DNA of 49,364 nt, taken from positions 1-49,364 of the forward strand of contig NZ_ML660070.1 in NCBI RefSeq assembly GCF_007004665.1, in the 5' to 3' direction. Made by a program: the position numbers and the translations under genes. Under the pieces are notes generated by a model that ran no database searches, was not told where the DNA came from, and worked only from the letters and a program-made list of their open reading frames with translations. Positions within the stretch are counted from its first letter, which is position 1. The number at the start of each line of letters is the position of its first letter. This document shows, piece by piece, positions 42,526 to 49,364 of this stretch. Source of the DNA: Denitrobaculum tricleocarpae (GTDB lineage: Bacteria; Pseudomonadota; Alphaproteobacteria; Kiloniellales; Kiloniellaceae).

Positions 42526-43224
42526 ATGAATAAGGTCCTTTTGTCGACGAGCACGGCATTCCTGATAGCAGCTGGCTCGGCCTCATCGTTCGCGAACTGC
42601 GAAATCATCGACGCAGATCTGGACAAGAAAATCTCGGAAAACCAGCAGCTTCGGGCCGAATACAATGCCAGTCTGCTCCGGGATGCGCGGTCGTTGCGTG
42701 ATGCCGCGGGAACCCTCACCGCCTACGGCAAGGAAGATGCCTGCGCGGCGGTGTCCGAGGCGATCAGAGAAATGGTGGAGAACCCGAAGGCTGCAGCAGC
42801 GGCGAAGGCCGGAGTAACGGGTGAGGAGGTCGTGGTCGCGACGAAAAGTGCCGACGATCGTCGCGCATCTGCAGTTTCCGTCTCGAAAATGACATCGAGG
42901 ATCCGGGCGGAAGAAATAATTGGAACAGACGTGTTCGGTGCGAAGGGCGATACCGTCGGCGAGGTCGCGGATATCGTGTTCGGCGCAAACGGCCAACCGA
43001 CCTACGCGGTCGTTTCGTACGGCGGATTTTTGGGCGTTGCCGAAGACCAGGCCGCGATTCCCTTCAAACTGCTGAAAGTGTCATCGGACAAAGAAGCTTT
43101 CTTCGTAGATATGACCGAGGAGGAGCTTGAGAAAGCGCCGAGGTTCGAGACGGGGCGGTATGACTGGATCGAAGACGAAGCCTGGCGCACGAAGAACGAG
43201 CAATACTTCGCGCCTAAGAATTAA
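42526..43224 (+). CDS. secreted PRC-barrel-domain protein
   Basis: 232 residues from ATG 42526, preceded by GAGGT. A signal peptide (LLSTSTAFLIAAGSASSFA) leads to an N-terminal helical segment with two Cys (NCEIIDADLDKKI, DACAAVSEAIREM). A PRC-barrel domain follows (about 137-205): IRAEEIIGTDVFGAKGDTVGEVADIVFG and GFLGVAEDQAAIPFKLLKV. PRC-barrel modules bind partner proteins; here it is exported. A decayed relative is at 19276-19541. Probably co-transcribed with csbD. Confidence 0.88.
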   Translation: MNKVLLSTSTAFLIAAGSASSFANCEIIDADLDKKISENQQLRAEYNASLLRDARSLRDAAGTLTAYGKEDACAAVSEAIREMVENPKAAAAAKAGVTGEEVVVATKSADDRRASAVSVSKMTSRIRAEEIIGTDVFGAKGDTVGEVADIVFGANGQPTYAVVSYGGFLGVAEDQAAIPFKLLKVSSDKEAFFVDMTEEELEKAPRFETGRYDWIEDEAWRTKNEQYFAPKN

Positions 43225-43272
43225 CTGGTACCTGGCCGGCAGATGGGCGCGATGGTCCATTCCCACCGATAG

Positions 43273-43328
43273 GGCATAAAAATCAGCGGCAGACCGGGTA
43301 GGTCGCCGCTGATTTCCAATTTTATGCC
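43273..43328. terminator. bidirectional terminator between the PRC-barrel gene and phyR
   Basis: GGCATAAAAATCAGCGGC and GCCGCTGATTTCCAATTTTATGCC form a long imperfect stem with an inner GACC/GGTC pair. A-rich and T-rich flanks suit termination in both directions of these convergent genes. Confidence 0.85.
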
Positions 43329-43354
43329 TAGCCTTATAGCGAAGCTAATCTAAA

Positions 43355-44161
43355 TCACGCACCGGTCAAACTTGGTGCCTGGGCATGAGTTGCTTTTTGA
43401 CCAAAGAAAAGCGCCTGGCTGACCACCGCCCTGATGGTTTCGGGCTGGAAGGGTTTGGTGATGAGAAAGGTCGGTTCGGGGCGTTCGCCTGTCAGCAAGC
43501 GCTCCGGATATGCCGTGATGAAGATGACCGGAACCTCGAAGCTGCCCAGGATTTCGTTGATCGCGTCCAGGCCGGAGCTGCCATCGGCAAGCTGGATATC
43601 GGCCAAGATGAGGCCGGGTTTGGTGCGCACGGCCAACGCCACGGCTTCCTTGTGCGTTCTGGCCGTGCCGGTGACGCTGTGCCCCAAGTCCTCCACCAGG
43701 GATTCTAGATCCATGGCAATGATCGGCTCGTCTTCGATGATCATGACTTCGGTCGCGAGCTGTTGCGCGATTTCGAGTGCTGCTTTGTCGGCCAATTCAG
43801 TTACCTCTTCCAGCGTGACGTCAAGTATTTGGGCGACATCCGTTGGCTCAAACTGCTCGACGGCGGTCAGCAGAAAGGCCTGACGCGGCCTGGGCGTGAT
43901 GCTGTCGACTTTCTGATCGGGCATTATGCTGTCAACGGTCGGGTATTCGGTCCTTGATCCCGCCGAATTCCAGATCTTGGTAAAGACGTGGAAAAGAGCC
44001 GTTTTCGGCGCCATGTCCGCAGGGAATGAGGCGGGATCCGCAATAAGCGCTTCAAGGACAGCGGCAACGTACGCATCTCCACTTGCCTGACTCCCAGTCA
44101 GCGCGCGCGCATAGCGGCGGAGGTAGGGTAAATGGGGTGCGATCGCACTCGAAATTGACAT
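43355..44161 (-). CDS. phyR: PhyR, anti-anti-sigma response regulator of the general stress response
   Basis: 268 residues. The N-terminal 130 mimic an ECF sigma factor (SISSAIAPHLPYLRRYARALTGSQ, LTAVEQFEPTDVAQIL). The C-terminal receiver has VMIIEDEPIIAMD, phosphoacceptor Asp188 in LILADIQLADG and the FATGUY-type segment FITAYPERLLTG, with Lys236 in LITKPF. When phosphorylated it binds NepR and frees EcfG. It is divergent from nepR-ecfG, the standard arrangement, and both genes have EcfG-type promoters in the shared region. All key residues are present. Confidence 0.98.
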   Translation of the reverse strand: MSISSAIAPHLPYLRRYARALTGSQASGDAYVAAVLEALIADPASFPADMAPKTALFHVFTKIWNSAGSRTEYPTVDSIMPDQKVDSITPRPRQAFLLTAVEQFEPTDVAQILDVTLEEVTELADKAALEIAQQLATEVMIIEDEPIIAMDLESLVEDLGHSVTGTARTHKEAVALAVRTKPGLILADIQLADGSSGLDAINEILGSFEVPVIFITAYPERLLTGERPEPTFLITKPFQPETIRAVVSQALFFGQKATHAQAPSLTGA

Positions 44162-44222
44162 TTGATATCCCCTAGGTTCGGAAGGTCTTTTGCTGAGACT
44201 GTCATCGGCTCAGCCGATAGAT

Positions 44223-44247
44223 AACCCCGTGGGCGAAAAAAAGTTCC
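44223..44247 (-). promoter_or_regulatory. EcfG-type promoter (GGAAC-N16-GGTT) for phyR
   Basis: On the minus strand GGAAC 44247-44243, 16-base spacer, GGTT 44226-44223, about 60 bases before the phyR start. Its -35 box lies eight bases from the nepR promoter's -35 box, in mirror orientation. Confidence 0.8.
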
Positions 44248-44255
44248 CTGCAAGC

Positions 44256-44280
44256 GGAACTTTTTTTGCTTTCGCGCATT
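44256..44280 (+). promoter_or_regulatory. EcfG-type promoter (GGAAC-N16-CATT) for nepR-ecfG
   Basis: GGAAC 44256-44260, 16-base spacer, CATT 44277-44280. The -10 box is off consensus, but position and -35 box are right for sigma autoregulation. Confidence 0.65.
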
Positions 44281-44399
44281 TCCCCATCATTAACGGCAAA
44301 ATTCCGCGGCATTGCAGCGCCAAGACCGGCAAGATTGTCGGTACCAAATTGTGCGTTTAGGATGGCGCTGATCGGAACTGAGGCGAGTAAGGAATGGAA

Positions 44400-44603
44400 A
44401 TGACCAGCGACGAGCAAGCCGGCGGTGACAAAGGTCGAGGAGCGGTCCGCGGCAAGCTGAGCACTGATGCGCAGGACAAAATTGGCGAGAAGTTGCGAGG
44501 CATGTATGAAACGGTTGCAACCGAGCCAATCCCCGAAAAGTTTCTGGACCTCTTGAAGTCTCTGGAAGAGGCGGAGCAGGGTCAGAAAAGGGATGATGAA
44601 TGA
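44400..44603 (+). CDS. nepR: NepR, anti-sigma factor
   Basis: 67 residues from ATG 44400; an ATG six bases earlier would touch the AAGGA ribosome site. The core IGEKLRGMYETVATEPIPEKFLDLLKSLEE is the NepR signature, two helices that hold EcfG inactive. The N-terminus is basic and flexible, as usual. The stop overlaps the ecfG start (ATGA), which fixes the stoichiometry by coupled translation. Confidence 0.97.
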   Translation: MTSDEQAGGDKGRGAVRGKLSTDAQDKIGEKLRGMYETVATEPIPEKFLDLLKSLEEAEQGQKRDDE

Positions 44604-45166
44604 TGCAGGTGAAAGCTTCATTCAAGGAGAGCTTGGTCGGTGCGATTCCGAATCTGCGGGCCTTTGCGGTTACGCTCACGGGGAATGTCGACCGTGCCGA
44701 CGATCTGGTTCAGGAAACGCTCGTCAAAGCCTGGTCGAAATCCGACTCCTACGAGGAGGGCACGCACCTGCATGCCTGGCTCTTTACGATCCTGCGTAAC
44801 ACCTTCTACTCCGAGTTCAGGAAGCGTAAGCGCGAAGTTGAGGACACCGACGGCAGCATTGTTGCCAAGCTTTCATCTCACGCCGAGCAGACCGGCAAAA
44901 TGGATCTCGTGGACTTCAAAGCCGCGCTGACACAACTTCCCCCTGACCAGCGCGAGGCCCTGATCCTGGTTGGCGCTTCTGGCTTTACCTGCGAGGAGGC
45001 GTCGGTTATTTGCGGCTGCGCGGTGGGAACGATCAAGAGCCGGGTAAACCGGGCACGGGCTAAACTCACACAGATTCTCGATGTGGAGTCAGGGGATGAC
45101 TTTGGACCGGACCCGACCGCGCAGGCAATACTTTCAACCAACCTGTCCGACGCGAAAGCAGTTTGA
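44600..45166 (+). CDS. ecfG: EcfG-type sigma factor of the general stress response
   Basis: 188 residues. Region 2 (FAVTLTGNVDRADDLVQETLVKAW, then AWLFTILRNTFYSEFRKRKRE) and region 4 (LTQLPPDQREALILVGASGFTCEEASVICGCAVGTIKSRVNRARAKL) are typical of ECF15/EcfG. It recognises GGAAC and CGTT boxes, which stand in front of many genes in this window. Two ATG codons overlap (44600, 44603). A kinase gene follows after 21 bases in the same direction. Confidence 0.97.
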   Translation: MMQVKASFKESLVGAIPNLRAFAVTLTGNVDRADDLVQETLVKAWSKSDSYEEGTHLHAWLFTILRNTFYSEFRKRKREVEDTDGSIVAKLSSHAEQTGKMDLVDFKAALTQLPPDQREALILVGASGFTCEEASVICGCAVGTIKSRVNRARAKLTQILDVESGDDFGPDPTAQAILSTNLSDAKAV

Positions 45167-45187
45167 AGCCAGAGGGGACTGGTTGCC

Positions 45188-46822
45188 ATGTGGTATTCGC
45201 GATCACTACAGTTTCGTCTCGCGGTCCTCTTGTCGATCGCCGTGGCACCCGCCGCGGTTTTCGCAGTCATATCCTCTCTGACAATCAACTCCAACACGCG
45301 CGCCTTCAAGACCACCGCGATCGAGCAAATTGCAACGCTGGTATCAGAGCGTGAGCGTATGCGGCTCGAGAAAGCGTCCGAGGTCATCGAGGCCCTGGTG
45401 AACCGTCCGCTGGTTGGAGCTCAGAACGCCTGTCATGCGCTTGCCGAAACCGCCCATGCGATCAACAACGATATTGAAGATCTCGCGATCCTGCGGCAGA
45501 GCAATGAGGTTGTCTGCTCGACCCGCAGCATTGCGACCACTGCAAACACCAACCCGCAGCCCGCGGTGTTTTCCCGCGATCTTGAGTCAGAAGGATCGCG
45601 AAGCTTTACGTTCGGGCGCGACGAAACACTTATTTCGATCGAGTATACGCCTGCCTCGAGTGACCCGCTCATCATATTCGGGTGGGTAAAAAACCGCCTG
45701 CCCAACCTTCTGGTTGACCCAGAGTTCTCAAACCGGGGCTTAGAGGTTGCCTTGGTTACGGCAGACGGTGACGTTATCGGCAATATATCCGCATCTGACC
45801 AAGCACTAGCGGCCTGGAACAAGGTGGATAGCGGTTTTGAGGAGGGCGATGGTGAGCGTCTCTATGCGTTCGCGCCCATCACTGCAGGGGGAGCCGGTGT
45901 CTTGGTTGGTGGGGTGCGCGAGCAGGTCTTCGGGAGCGAGCGCTGGCGGCTGTGGTCTAGTCTGACGACGTCGCTTGGCACCCTGTTGATTGTGATCGGA
46001 ACCGCGTGGATCGGCGTAAACAAGCTCGTCGTCCGCTGGATATCGAAATTGCGGACGGTCGCCGCGTCTTACGCCGACGGTGACCTCTCGGTCCGGGTCG
46101 CAGACGTCGACAAAATGCCCTTGGGGATTGCCGAGTTTGCGACGACCTTTAACAGAATGGCGGACGCCATCCACGAGCGCTCGTCAGACCTCGAAGAATC
46201 GGTGCGCCAGCAGTCTCATCTCCTTCGGGAGCTGCATCACAGGGTAAAAAACAATTTCCAGGTTATGGGCAGCCTTCTTGCACTACAGAAAAAATCGCTC
46301 AATCCTTCCCAACAAAGCGTTCTTTTGTTCTCGGAAGAGCGCATCCAGGCGATGGCGACAGCTTATCGCGTGTCTTATGCCAACGGTGAAATAGGGTCTG
46401 TCCCGGTCGCCACGCTGATTGACGAGGTGAGTGGGTACATCTGCCGGCATGCTGGGCGCCCCGTGGATTGCGTGAACTTCGAGGACCATTCCGGAAAACC
46501 GCTGGATATCTCGCTCGACCAGGCAATCCCTCTCGCATTTCTGCTCACTGAGATGTTGAGCCCGGCACTCCGAACACCCGCTCAGACTCCTTTGCTGGAC
46601 TCGGAAATTGTCTTGAGGGAGAGCGGGGATAAATCGTGCGAACTGACGGTAACGGTGCCTCAGGCCAACAGTAAATCCGCTGACGAAGAGAAGCTTCATC
46701 AGCGGCTGTGCAAGGCATTCGAGTTACAACTGGATGCGACCTTGACCCGTCGTGATACCGACGGCCGGGTCCGTTGGGCGATCGATTTTGTAAGAGATGA
46801 CGGGTGTGTTGCTGAGGGATGA
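45188..46822 (+). CDS. PhyK/PhyP-like HisKA_2 sensor protein with degenerate ATPase domain
   Basis: 544 residues. Two transmembrane helices (about 12-33 and 257-280) enclose a large periplasmic sensor, and a HAMP-like segment follows (AASYADGDLSVRV). The HisKA_2 box is LLRELHHRVKNNFQVMGSLLALQ with His350. After it the expected N-box (E-x-x-x-N-x-x-K) is replaced by LLTEMLSPALRTP, and no DxGxG or G2 loop is visible. ATP binding is therefore doubtful. By family knowledge such proteins act as PhyR phosphatases (PhyP) rather than kinases. The position after ecfG agrees. GAGGGG precedes ATG 45188. Confidence 0.85.
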   Translation: MWYSRSLQFRLAVLLSIAVAPAAVFAVISSLTINSNTRAFKTTAIEQIATLVSERERMRLEKASEVIEALVNRPLVGAQNACHALAETAHAINNDIEDLAILRQSNEVVCSTRSIATTANTNPQPAVFSRDLESEGSRSFTFGRDETLISIEYTPASSDPLIIFGWVKNRLPNLLVDPEFSNRGLEVALVTADGDVIGNISASDQALAAWNKVDSGFEEGDGERLYAFAPITAGGAGVLVGGVREQVFGSERWRLWSSLTTSLGTLLIVIGTAWIGVNKLVVRWISKLRTVAASYADGDLSVRVADVDKMPLGIAEFATTFNRMADAIHERSSDLEESVRQQSHLLRELHHRVKNNFQVMGSLLALQKKSLNPSQQSVLLFSEERIQAMATAYRVSYANGEIGSVPVATLIDEVSGYICRHAGRPVDCVNFEDHSGKPLDISLDQAIPLAFLLTEMLSPALRTPAQTPLLDSEIVLRESGDKSCELTVTVPQANSKSADEEKLHQRLCKAFELQLDATLTRRDTDGRVRWAIDFVRDDGCVAEG

Positions 46823-46918
46823 ACCTATCGTGACGGCTGTTGCGGATGGTCACGAAGGAGCGATTTAAAGAGTTTTACCGGCGTCCGGCCATTCCTCTGC
46901 GTGTTCTCGTTTGCTCCG

Positions 46919-47668
46919 CTATATGAGCGGGCGCGGCCGGCGCTTGTTTCCCTCATATTTCGCGAGTTCCCGCAACTGTAGCTGATCCCCGATTCTGACG
47001 CGGCGATCGGAGATTGCGATCAGCTGCCGCTGCATCAGTTTCTTCAGCGTTTTATTCGTGTGGACGAGAGATAACCCCAGAGCGTCCGAGATGTGATACT
47101 GAGTGAGCGGGAAATCAAAAGAGTCATCCACGACAAGACCTAGGGGTTCCAGGCGGTCGTGAAGGCTGACCAGCAGGTACGCGATGCGTTCAGCGGCTGA
47201 ACGCCGGCCGACGGTCAGCAGATTATCATCGACCAATGCTTCCTCGTGCGCCGCGATCCAGGTGACATCAAAACCCAGAGAAGGTTGTTTTTCATAGAGC
47301 TCGAAGAAGCGATTCCGCTCAAACACGCAGAGTGTCACGTTCGTGAGCGCGCTCACCGAGTGCTCAGGTTCGGTGAACATTGCCGATTGCAGGCCAATTA
47401 GGTCTCCAGGAAGTAAAACCGAGAGAATTTGCCGCCGACCGTCTTCCATCATGTGATAGCGGCACGCCCAACCTTTATAGAGCGTGTAGATATGATGATC
47501 GGCCAGGCCCTCCTCGACGATATCCGTTCCGGCCCGATACAGTTTTTCACCAACCTTGAAGCCCGAGACGAAATCGACTTCCTTGTCCGCCATGGGACGA
47601 AATGCGGGTTGTTTCCGCAAAGGACAGGTGACGCAGCGAACATTGAAATTGCTACGGGTTTGTTGCAC
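46919..47668 (-). CDS. Crp/Fnr-family transcription regulator
   Basis: 249 residues from GTG 47668, with GAGGAG upstream. N-terminal CVTCPLR carries two Cys only. The cyclic-nucleotide-like barrel has GWACRYHMMEDGRRQILSVLLPGDLIGL, and the C-terminal helix-turn-helix reads YHISDALGLSLVHTNKTLKKLMQRQLI. The layout fits FNR/FixK-like regulators rather than CRP. The Fnr four-Cys iron-sulfur set is not obvious, so oxygen sensing is unproven. A perfect EcfG promoter lies 125 bases upstream, making this a second-tier regulator of the GSR. Confidence 0.9.
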   Translation of the reverse strand: MQQTRSNFNVRCVTCPLRKQPAFRPMADKEVDFVSGFKVGEKLYRAGTDIVEEGLADHHIYTLYKGWACRYHMMEDGRRQILSVLLPGDLIGLQSAMFTEPEHSVSALTNVTLCVFERNRFFELYEKQPSLGFDVTWIAAHEEALVDDNLLTVGRRSAAERIAYLLVSLHDRLEPLGLVVDDSFDFPLTQYHISDALGLSLVHTNKTLKKLMQRQLIAISDRRVRIGDQLQLRELAKYEGNKRRPRPLI

Positions 47669-47792
47669 GGGCCGCTCCTCTGTGTCCTGAAAACTTTCAT
47701 CGAGACTATGTCATAGTTTATTTCAGCGACACCCCCGGACCGCTACGTTGCAAGCTTGAGTTAATCTGGATCCTATGAGGTGCCCTAATGAC

Positions 47793-47817
47793 AACGTCGT
47801 GGTCCAGTGTTGGTTCC
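47793..47817 (-). promoter_or_regulatory. EcfG-type promoter (GGAAC-N16-CGTT) for the Crp/Fnr gene
   Basis: On the minus strand GGAAC 47817-47813, 16-base spacer, CGTT 47796-47793. Confidence 0.75.
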
Positions 47818-47944
47818 CGTGATTGCGGCGGGCTTTGTTATCGCGCCTCCTTGACAGGCGGGCAGGATGGCTAGCGTCTATCACGAACCAGTCCCTCCGC
47901 CGCCTGTCGCGCAATCGAAAGCCGGCGGGTGTCCGGAGATCGCC

Positions 47945-48403
47945 ATGACGAGTGCTGCGGCAGACGGTCCCGAGTTGCTCCTGGTAGAAGACACCGTGAT
48001 CATCGCGATCGACTTTAAAGATCGTTTGCAGGATGCCGGTGCAAGTGCCGTAACGATCGCGTTAAAGCTAAGCGAGGCTCAGGATGCATTGTTACATTGC
48101 GACTACGATGGCGTGGTCCTGGACGTTAAACTTGGCTCGGAAAACAGCCTCGCACTCGCTGACGCACTGCTTGTAAGGGACATTCCGGTCGTTTTCGTAA
48201 CAGGATACGACACCGACTTTCTACGCCCGGCCAGCTTGCGCAGCATCCCCGTCTATGAGAAACCTGTCTCTTCAAGGGATCTCACTGACATTGTCCACAG
48301 CTTTGACACGGCGAGCGGCCATACGCGCAAGGTTTCGCTGACGGTACCGAATTTATTTGCAAATTTAGTTGGAACCAAAGTTCAATCTGCACGTTGCTCC
48401 TAG
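47945..48403 (+). CDS. FATGUY-type single-domain response regulator (SdrG/MrrA-like)
   Basis: 152 residues from ATG 47945, with CCGGAG seven bases upstream; a longer frame from 47867 is less likely. The receiver has LLLVEDTVIIAIDFKDRL, phosphoacceptor Asp in GVVLDVKLG, and VFVTGYDTDFLRP, the FATGUY-like motif of the single-domain regulators that relay phosphate between HWE kinases and PhyR. The last 25 residues run past the receiver. The final codons contain an EcfG promoter for the next gene. Confidence 0.88.
   Translation: MTSAAADGPELLLVEDTVIIAIDFKDRLQDAGASAVTIALKLSEAQDALLHCDYDGVVLDVKLGSENSLALADALLVRDIPVVFVTGYDTDFLRPASLRSIPVYEKPVSSRDLTDIVHSFDTASGHTRKVSLTVPNLFANLVGTKVQSARCS
48371..48395 (+). 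promoter_or_regulatory. EcfG-type promoter (GGAAC-N16-CGTT) inside the response regulator's 3' end
   Basis: GGAAC 48371-48375, 16-base spacer, CGTT 48392-48395, overlapping the stop region of the gene ending at 48403 and leading to the lipoprotein at 48529 with a leader of about 125 bases. Confidence 0.75.
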
Positions 48404-48528
48404 CGAACACGCGTTCTTTCAAGGTTAAAGGCCATCGCGCTTCAGCTTTGCTGCACCCGGCGTGCGGCGAGGTTGCCCAGGGCCAATCTCCTGAAAAAGA
48501 GAACAAACAGATGATAGGAGCTGAGAAA

Positions 48529-48675
48529 ATGGACTACCTCAAACACATTGGCGCTGCCGTCGTTGTCGCACTCGGCCTGAGTGCCTGTAACACCATCGAA
48601 GGCATTGGTGAAGATGTCGAAGCAGGTGGCGAAGCGATCAGCGAGACGGCTGAGGACACGAAAGAGAAACTTTAG
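48529..48675 (+). CDS. entericidin-type small lipoprotein
   Basis: 48 residues, MDYLKHIGAAVVVALGLSAC then NTIEGIGEDVEAGGEAISETAEDTKEKL. The lipobox is LSAC, followed by a short acidic amphipathic helix, the entericidin EcnA/B pattern. GGAGCTGAG precedes the ATG; an ATG at 48511 would add six residues. It is the last intact gene before the third tRNA-end repeat. Confidence 0.88.
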   Translation: MDYLKHIGAAVVVALGLSACNTIEGIGEDVEAGGEAISETAEDTKEKL

Positions 48676-49193
48676 CCGAAAGTGCGTTTAGGCTCGCGGT
48701 CAGATCCCTACGGGAACGCGCCGTCGGCCAAAGGCGCACGGGAAAATCTGCCGCTCGAGCAACCCGGTCGGCGATGATGCCCGCAACAAAAAAAGCGCTG
48801 CTGAACAATGTCAGATGTTCGGTGGCGCTTTCGTTTAAAGCGGGATGGCCAGTATCGCAATAGATCGCACTTTTCTGACACGGCCGTACGCGTTTCATCT
48901 TATGGGTGTACTACGCAGCCGCAGGTTTCAGCGATAGGCTGTCCGGTGGTTTTCCACTCTCTTCATCAACTGCCTCCCGTTTGCCGACACTTTGAGAAGT
49001 TGCTCAGCGCGAGAGGACTCAATGCTTCGTCATGCTGTTTAATCTCAGTTTTAAAGTGGCAGGCTAACCGCGACACGCTATGCCAAGCCCGCAGCTCTGC
49101 GGTGGGACAGCGGTCTATTGCAATCTGTGCGACCGATCGAGAAAAAAGCTGCAGCGATTTTGCTATTTACGTGATAGTCCGATGGCCGAAAAG
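48676..49193. other. intergenic up to the third tRNA-end repeat
   Basis: Some frames are open on both strands but look like no protein. No integrase or excisionase frame is present, and no EcfG promoter was seen. Confidence 0.4.
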
Positions 49194-49227
49194 ACTGCAC
49201 AAAGTTGGTTGCGTGCCCCCGCAACCA
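49194..49227 (+). repeat. tRNA 3'-end repeat, copy 3 (att-like, 34-base form)
   Basis: Identical over 34 bases to 18199-18232; the last 14 equal the tRNA-fMet 3' end. The next 10 bases lead into the IS481 end, as they do after the true tRNA at 126-136. It is probably the right junction of the island. Confidence 0.75.
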
Positions 49228-49237
49228 AACACCAAAG

Positions 49238-49364
49238 TGTCCGACCTGGAGACATAGGTAACAGCTTGTACCTATGACATGGGTAACACACTGGAGCCGA
49301 ACGGTGTGTCGATGGTTTGCAGAGTTTTCTGCTCCAGGTCTATGTATCCCAAATCATAGTTCAT
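49238..49364 (-). mobile_element. IS481-family insertion sequence end (continues beyond the window)
   Basis: Matches 136-262 with two differences. On the minus strand it carries the last residues of the IS481-family transposase, ending at the stop codon 49272-49274. The rest lies outside the window. The copy is in the same orientation as the left copy. Confidence 0.85.

Noticed and set aside
48638-48898. 86-residue minus-strand frame after the small lipoprotein
   Set aside because: A hydrophobic middle part looked like a membrane helix, but it overlaps the lipoprotein gene, lacks a ribosome site and resembles nothing known.

Overview
The window looks like part of an alphaproteobacterial chromosome, probably Hyphomicrobiales or a relative; I cannot name the genus. 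The main reason is a complete PhyR-NepR-EcfG general stress response (GSR) core at 43.4-46.8 kb, which is an alphaproteobacterial hallmark. HWE/HisKA_2 kinases, an LdtR-like MarR regulator and many small GSR-type envelope proteins agree with this.

Layout. A tRNA-fMet(CAT) gene (49-125) opens the window. Its last 14 bases recur at 18219-18232 and 49214-49227, and the two distal copies share 34 identical bases (18199-18232 and 49194-49227). The sequence after the first and third copies is the same end of an IS481-family element (136-262 and 49238-49364). The window is therefore bounded by tRNA-end repeats and IS copies, as expected for two tandem tRNA-targeted islands. No integrase gene is visible. 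The left margin (0.1-1.5 kb) and 17.6-18.1 kb hold transposon debris (IS481, IS5, IS6), a broken ParDE module and palindromic repeats.

Segment A (1.9-17.5 kb) is a signalling block: an LdtR-like regulator, an N-acyl amino acid synthase-like acyltransferase, a MASE1 histidine kinase, a REC-PAS-GGDEF-EAL protein, a lone Tat-type solute-binding protein, and a kinase / Rcp1-like regulator / REC protein / KaiB / KaiC / REC-PAS-kinase cluster without KaiA. I found no EcfG-type promoters here.

Segment B (18.5-48.7 kb) is a GSR regulon. It contains phyR, nepR, ecfG, a PhyK/PhyP-like kinase with a degenerate ATPase end, an HWE kinase, a FATGUY-type single-domain response regulator, a Crp/Fnr regulator, and a heme oxygenase-bacteriophytochrome pair whose output is an HWE kinase plus REC. 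Around these sit stress and envelope genes: MscS, Pmp3, CsbD, two PRC-barrel proteins (one dead), an OmpA-like protein, entericidin-like lipoproteins, an encapsulated-ferritin-like protein, a YqjD/YqjE/DUF3618/YihY operon, DUF2254, FNT, DUF1328 and an AI-2E-type permease. By eye I found about 17 close matches to the EcfG promoter GGAAC-N16/17-(C/G/A/T)GTT on both strands, placed upstream of these genes, plus two weaker ones ending in CATT. Nine are perfect GGAAC-N16-CGTT.

The most interesting points are this dense GSR regulon bounded by tRNA-end repeats, a candidate EcfG-dependent small RNA (about 42064-42168), two copies of a 24-residue single-helix membrane peptide in GSR operons, light input next to the GSR core, and the KaiBC signalling cluster. 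All functions are inferred from sequence; no search was run.
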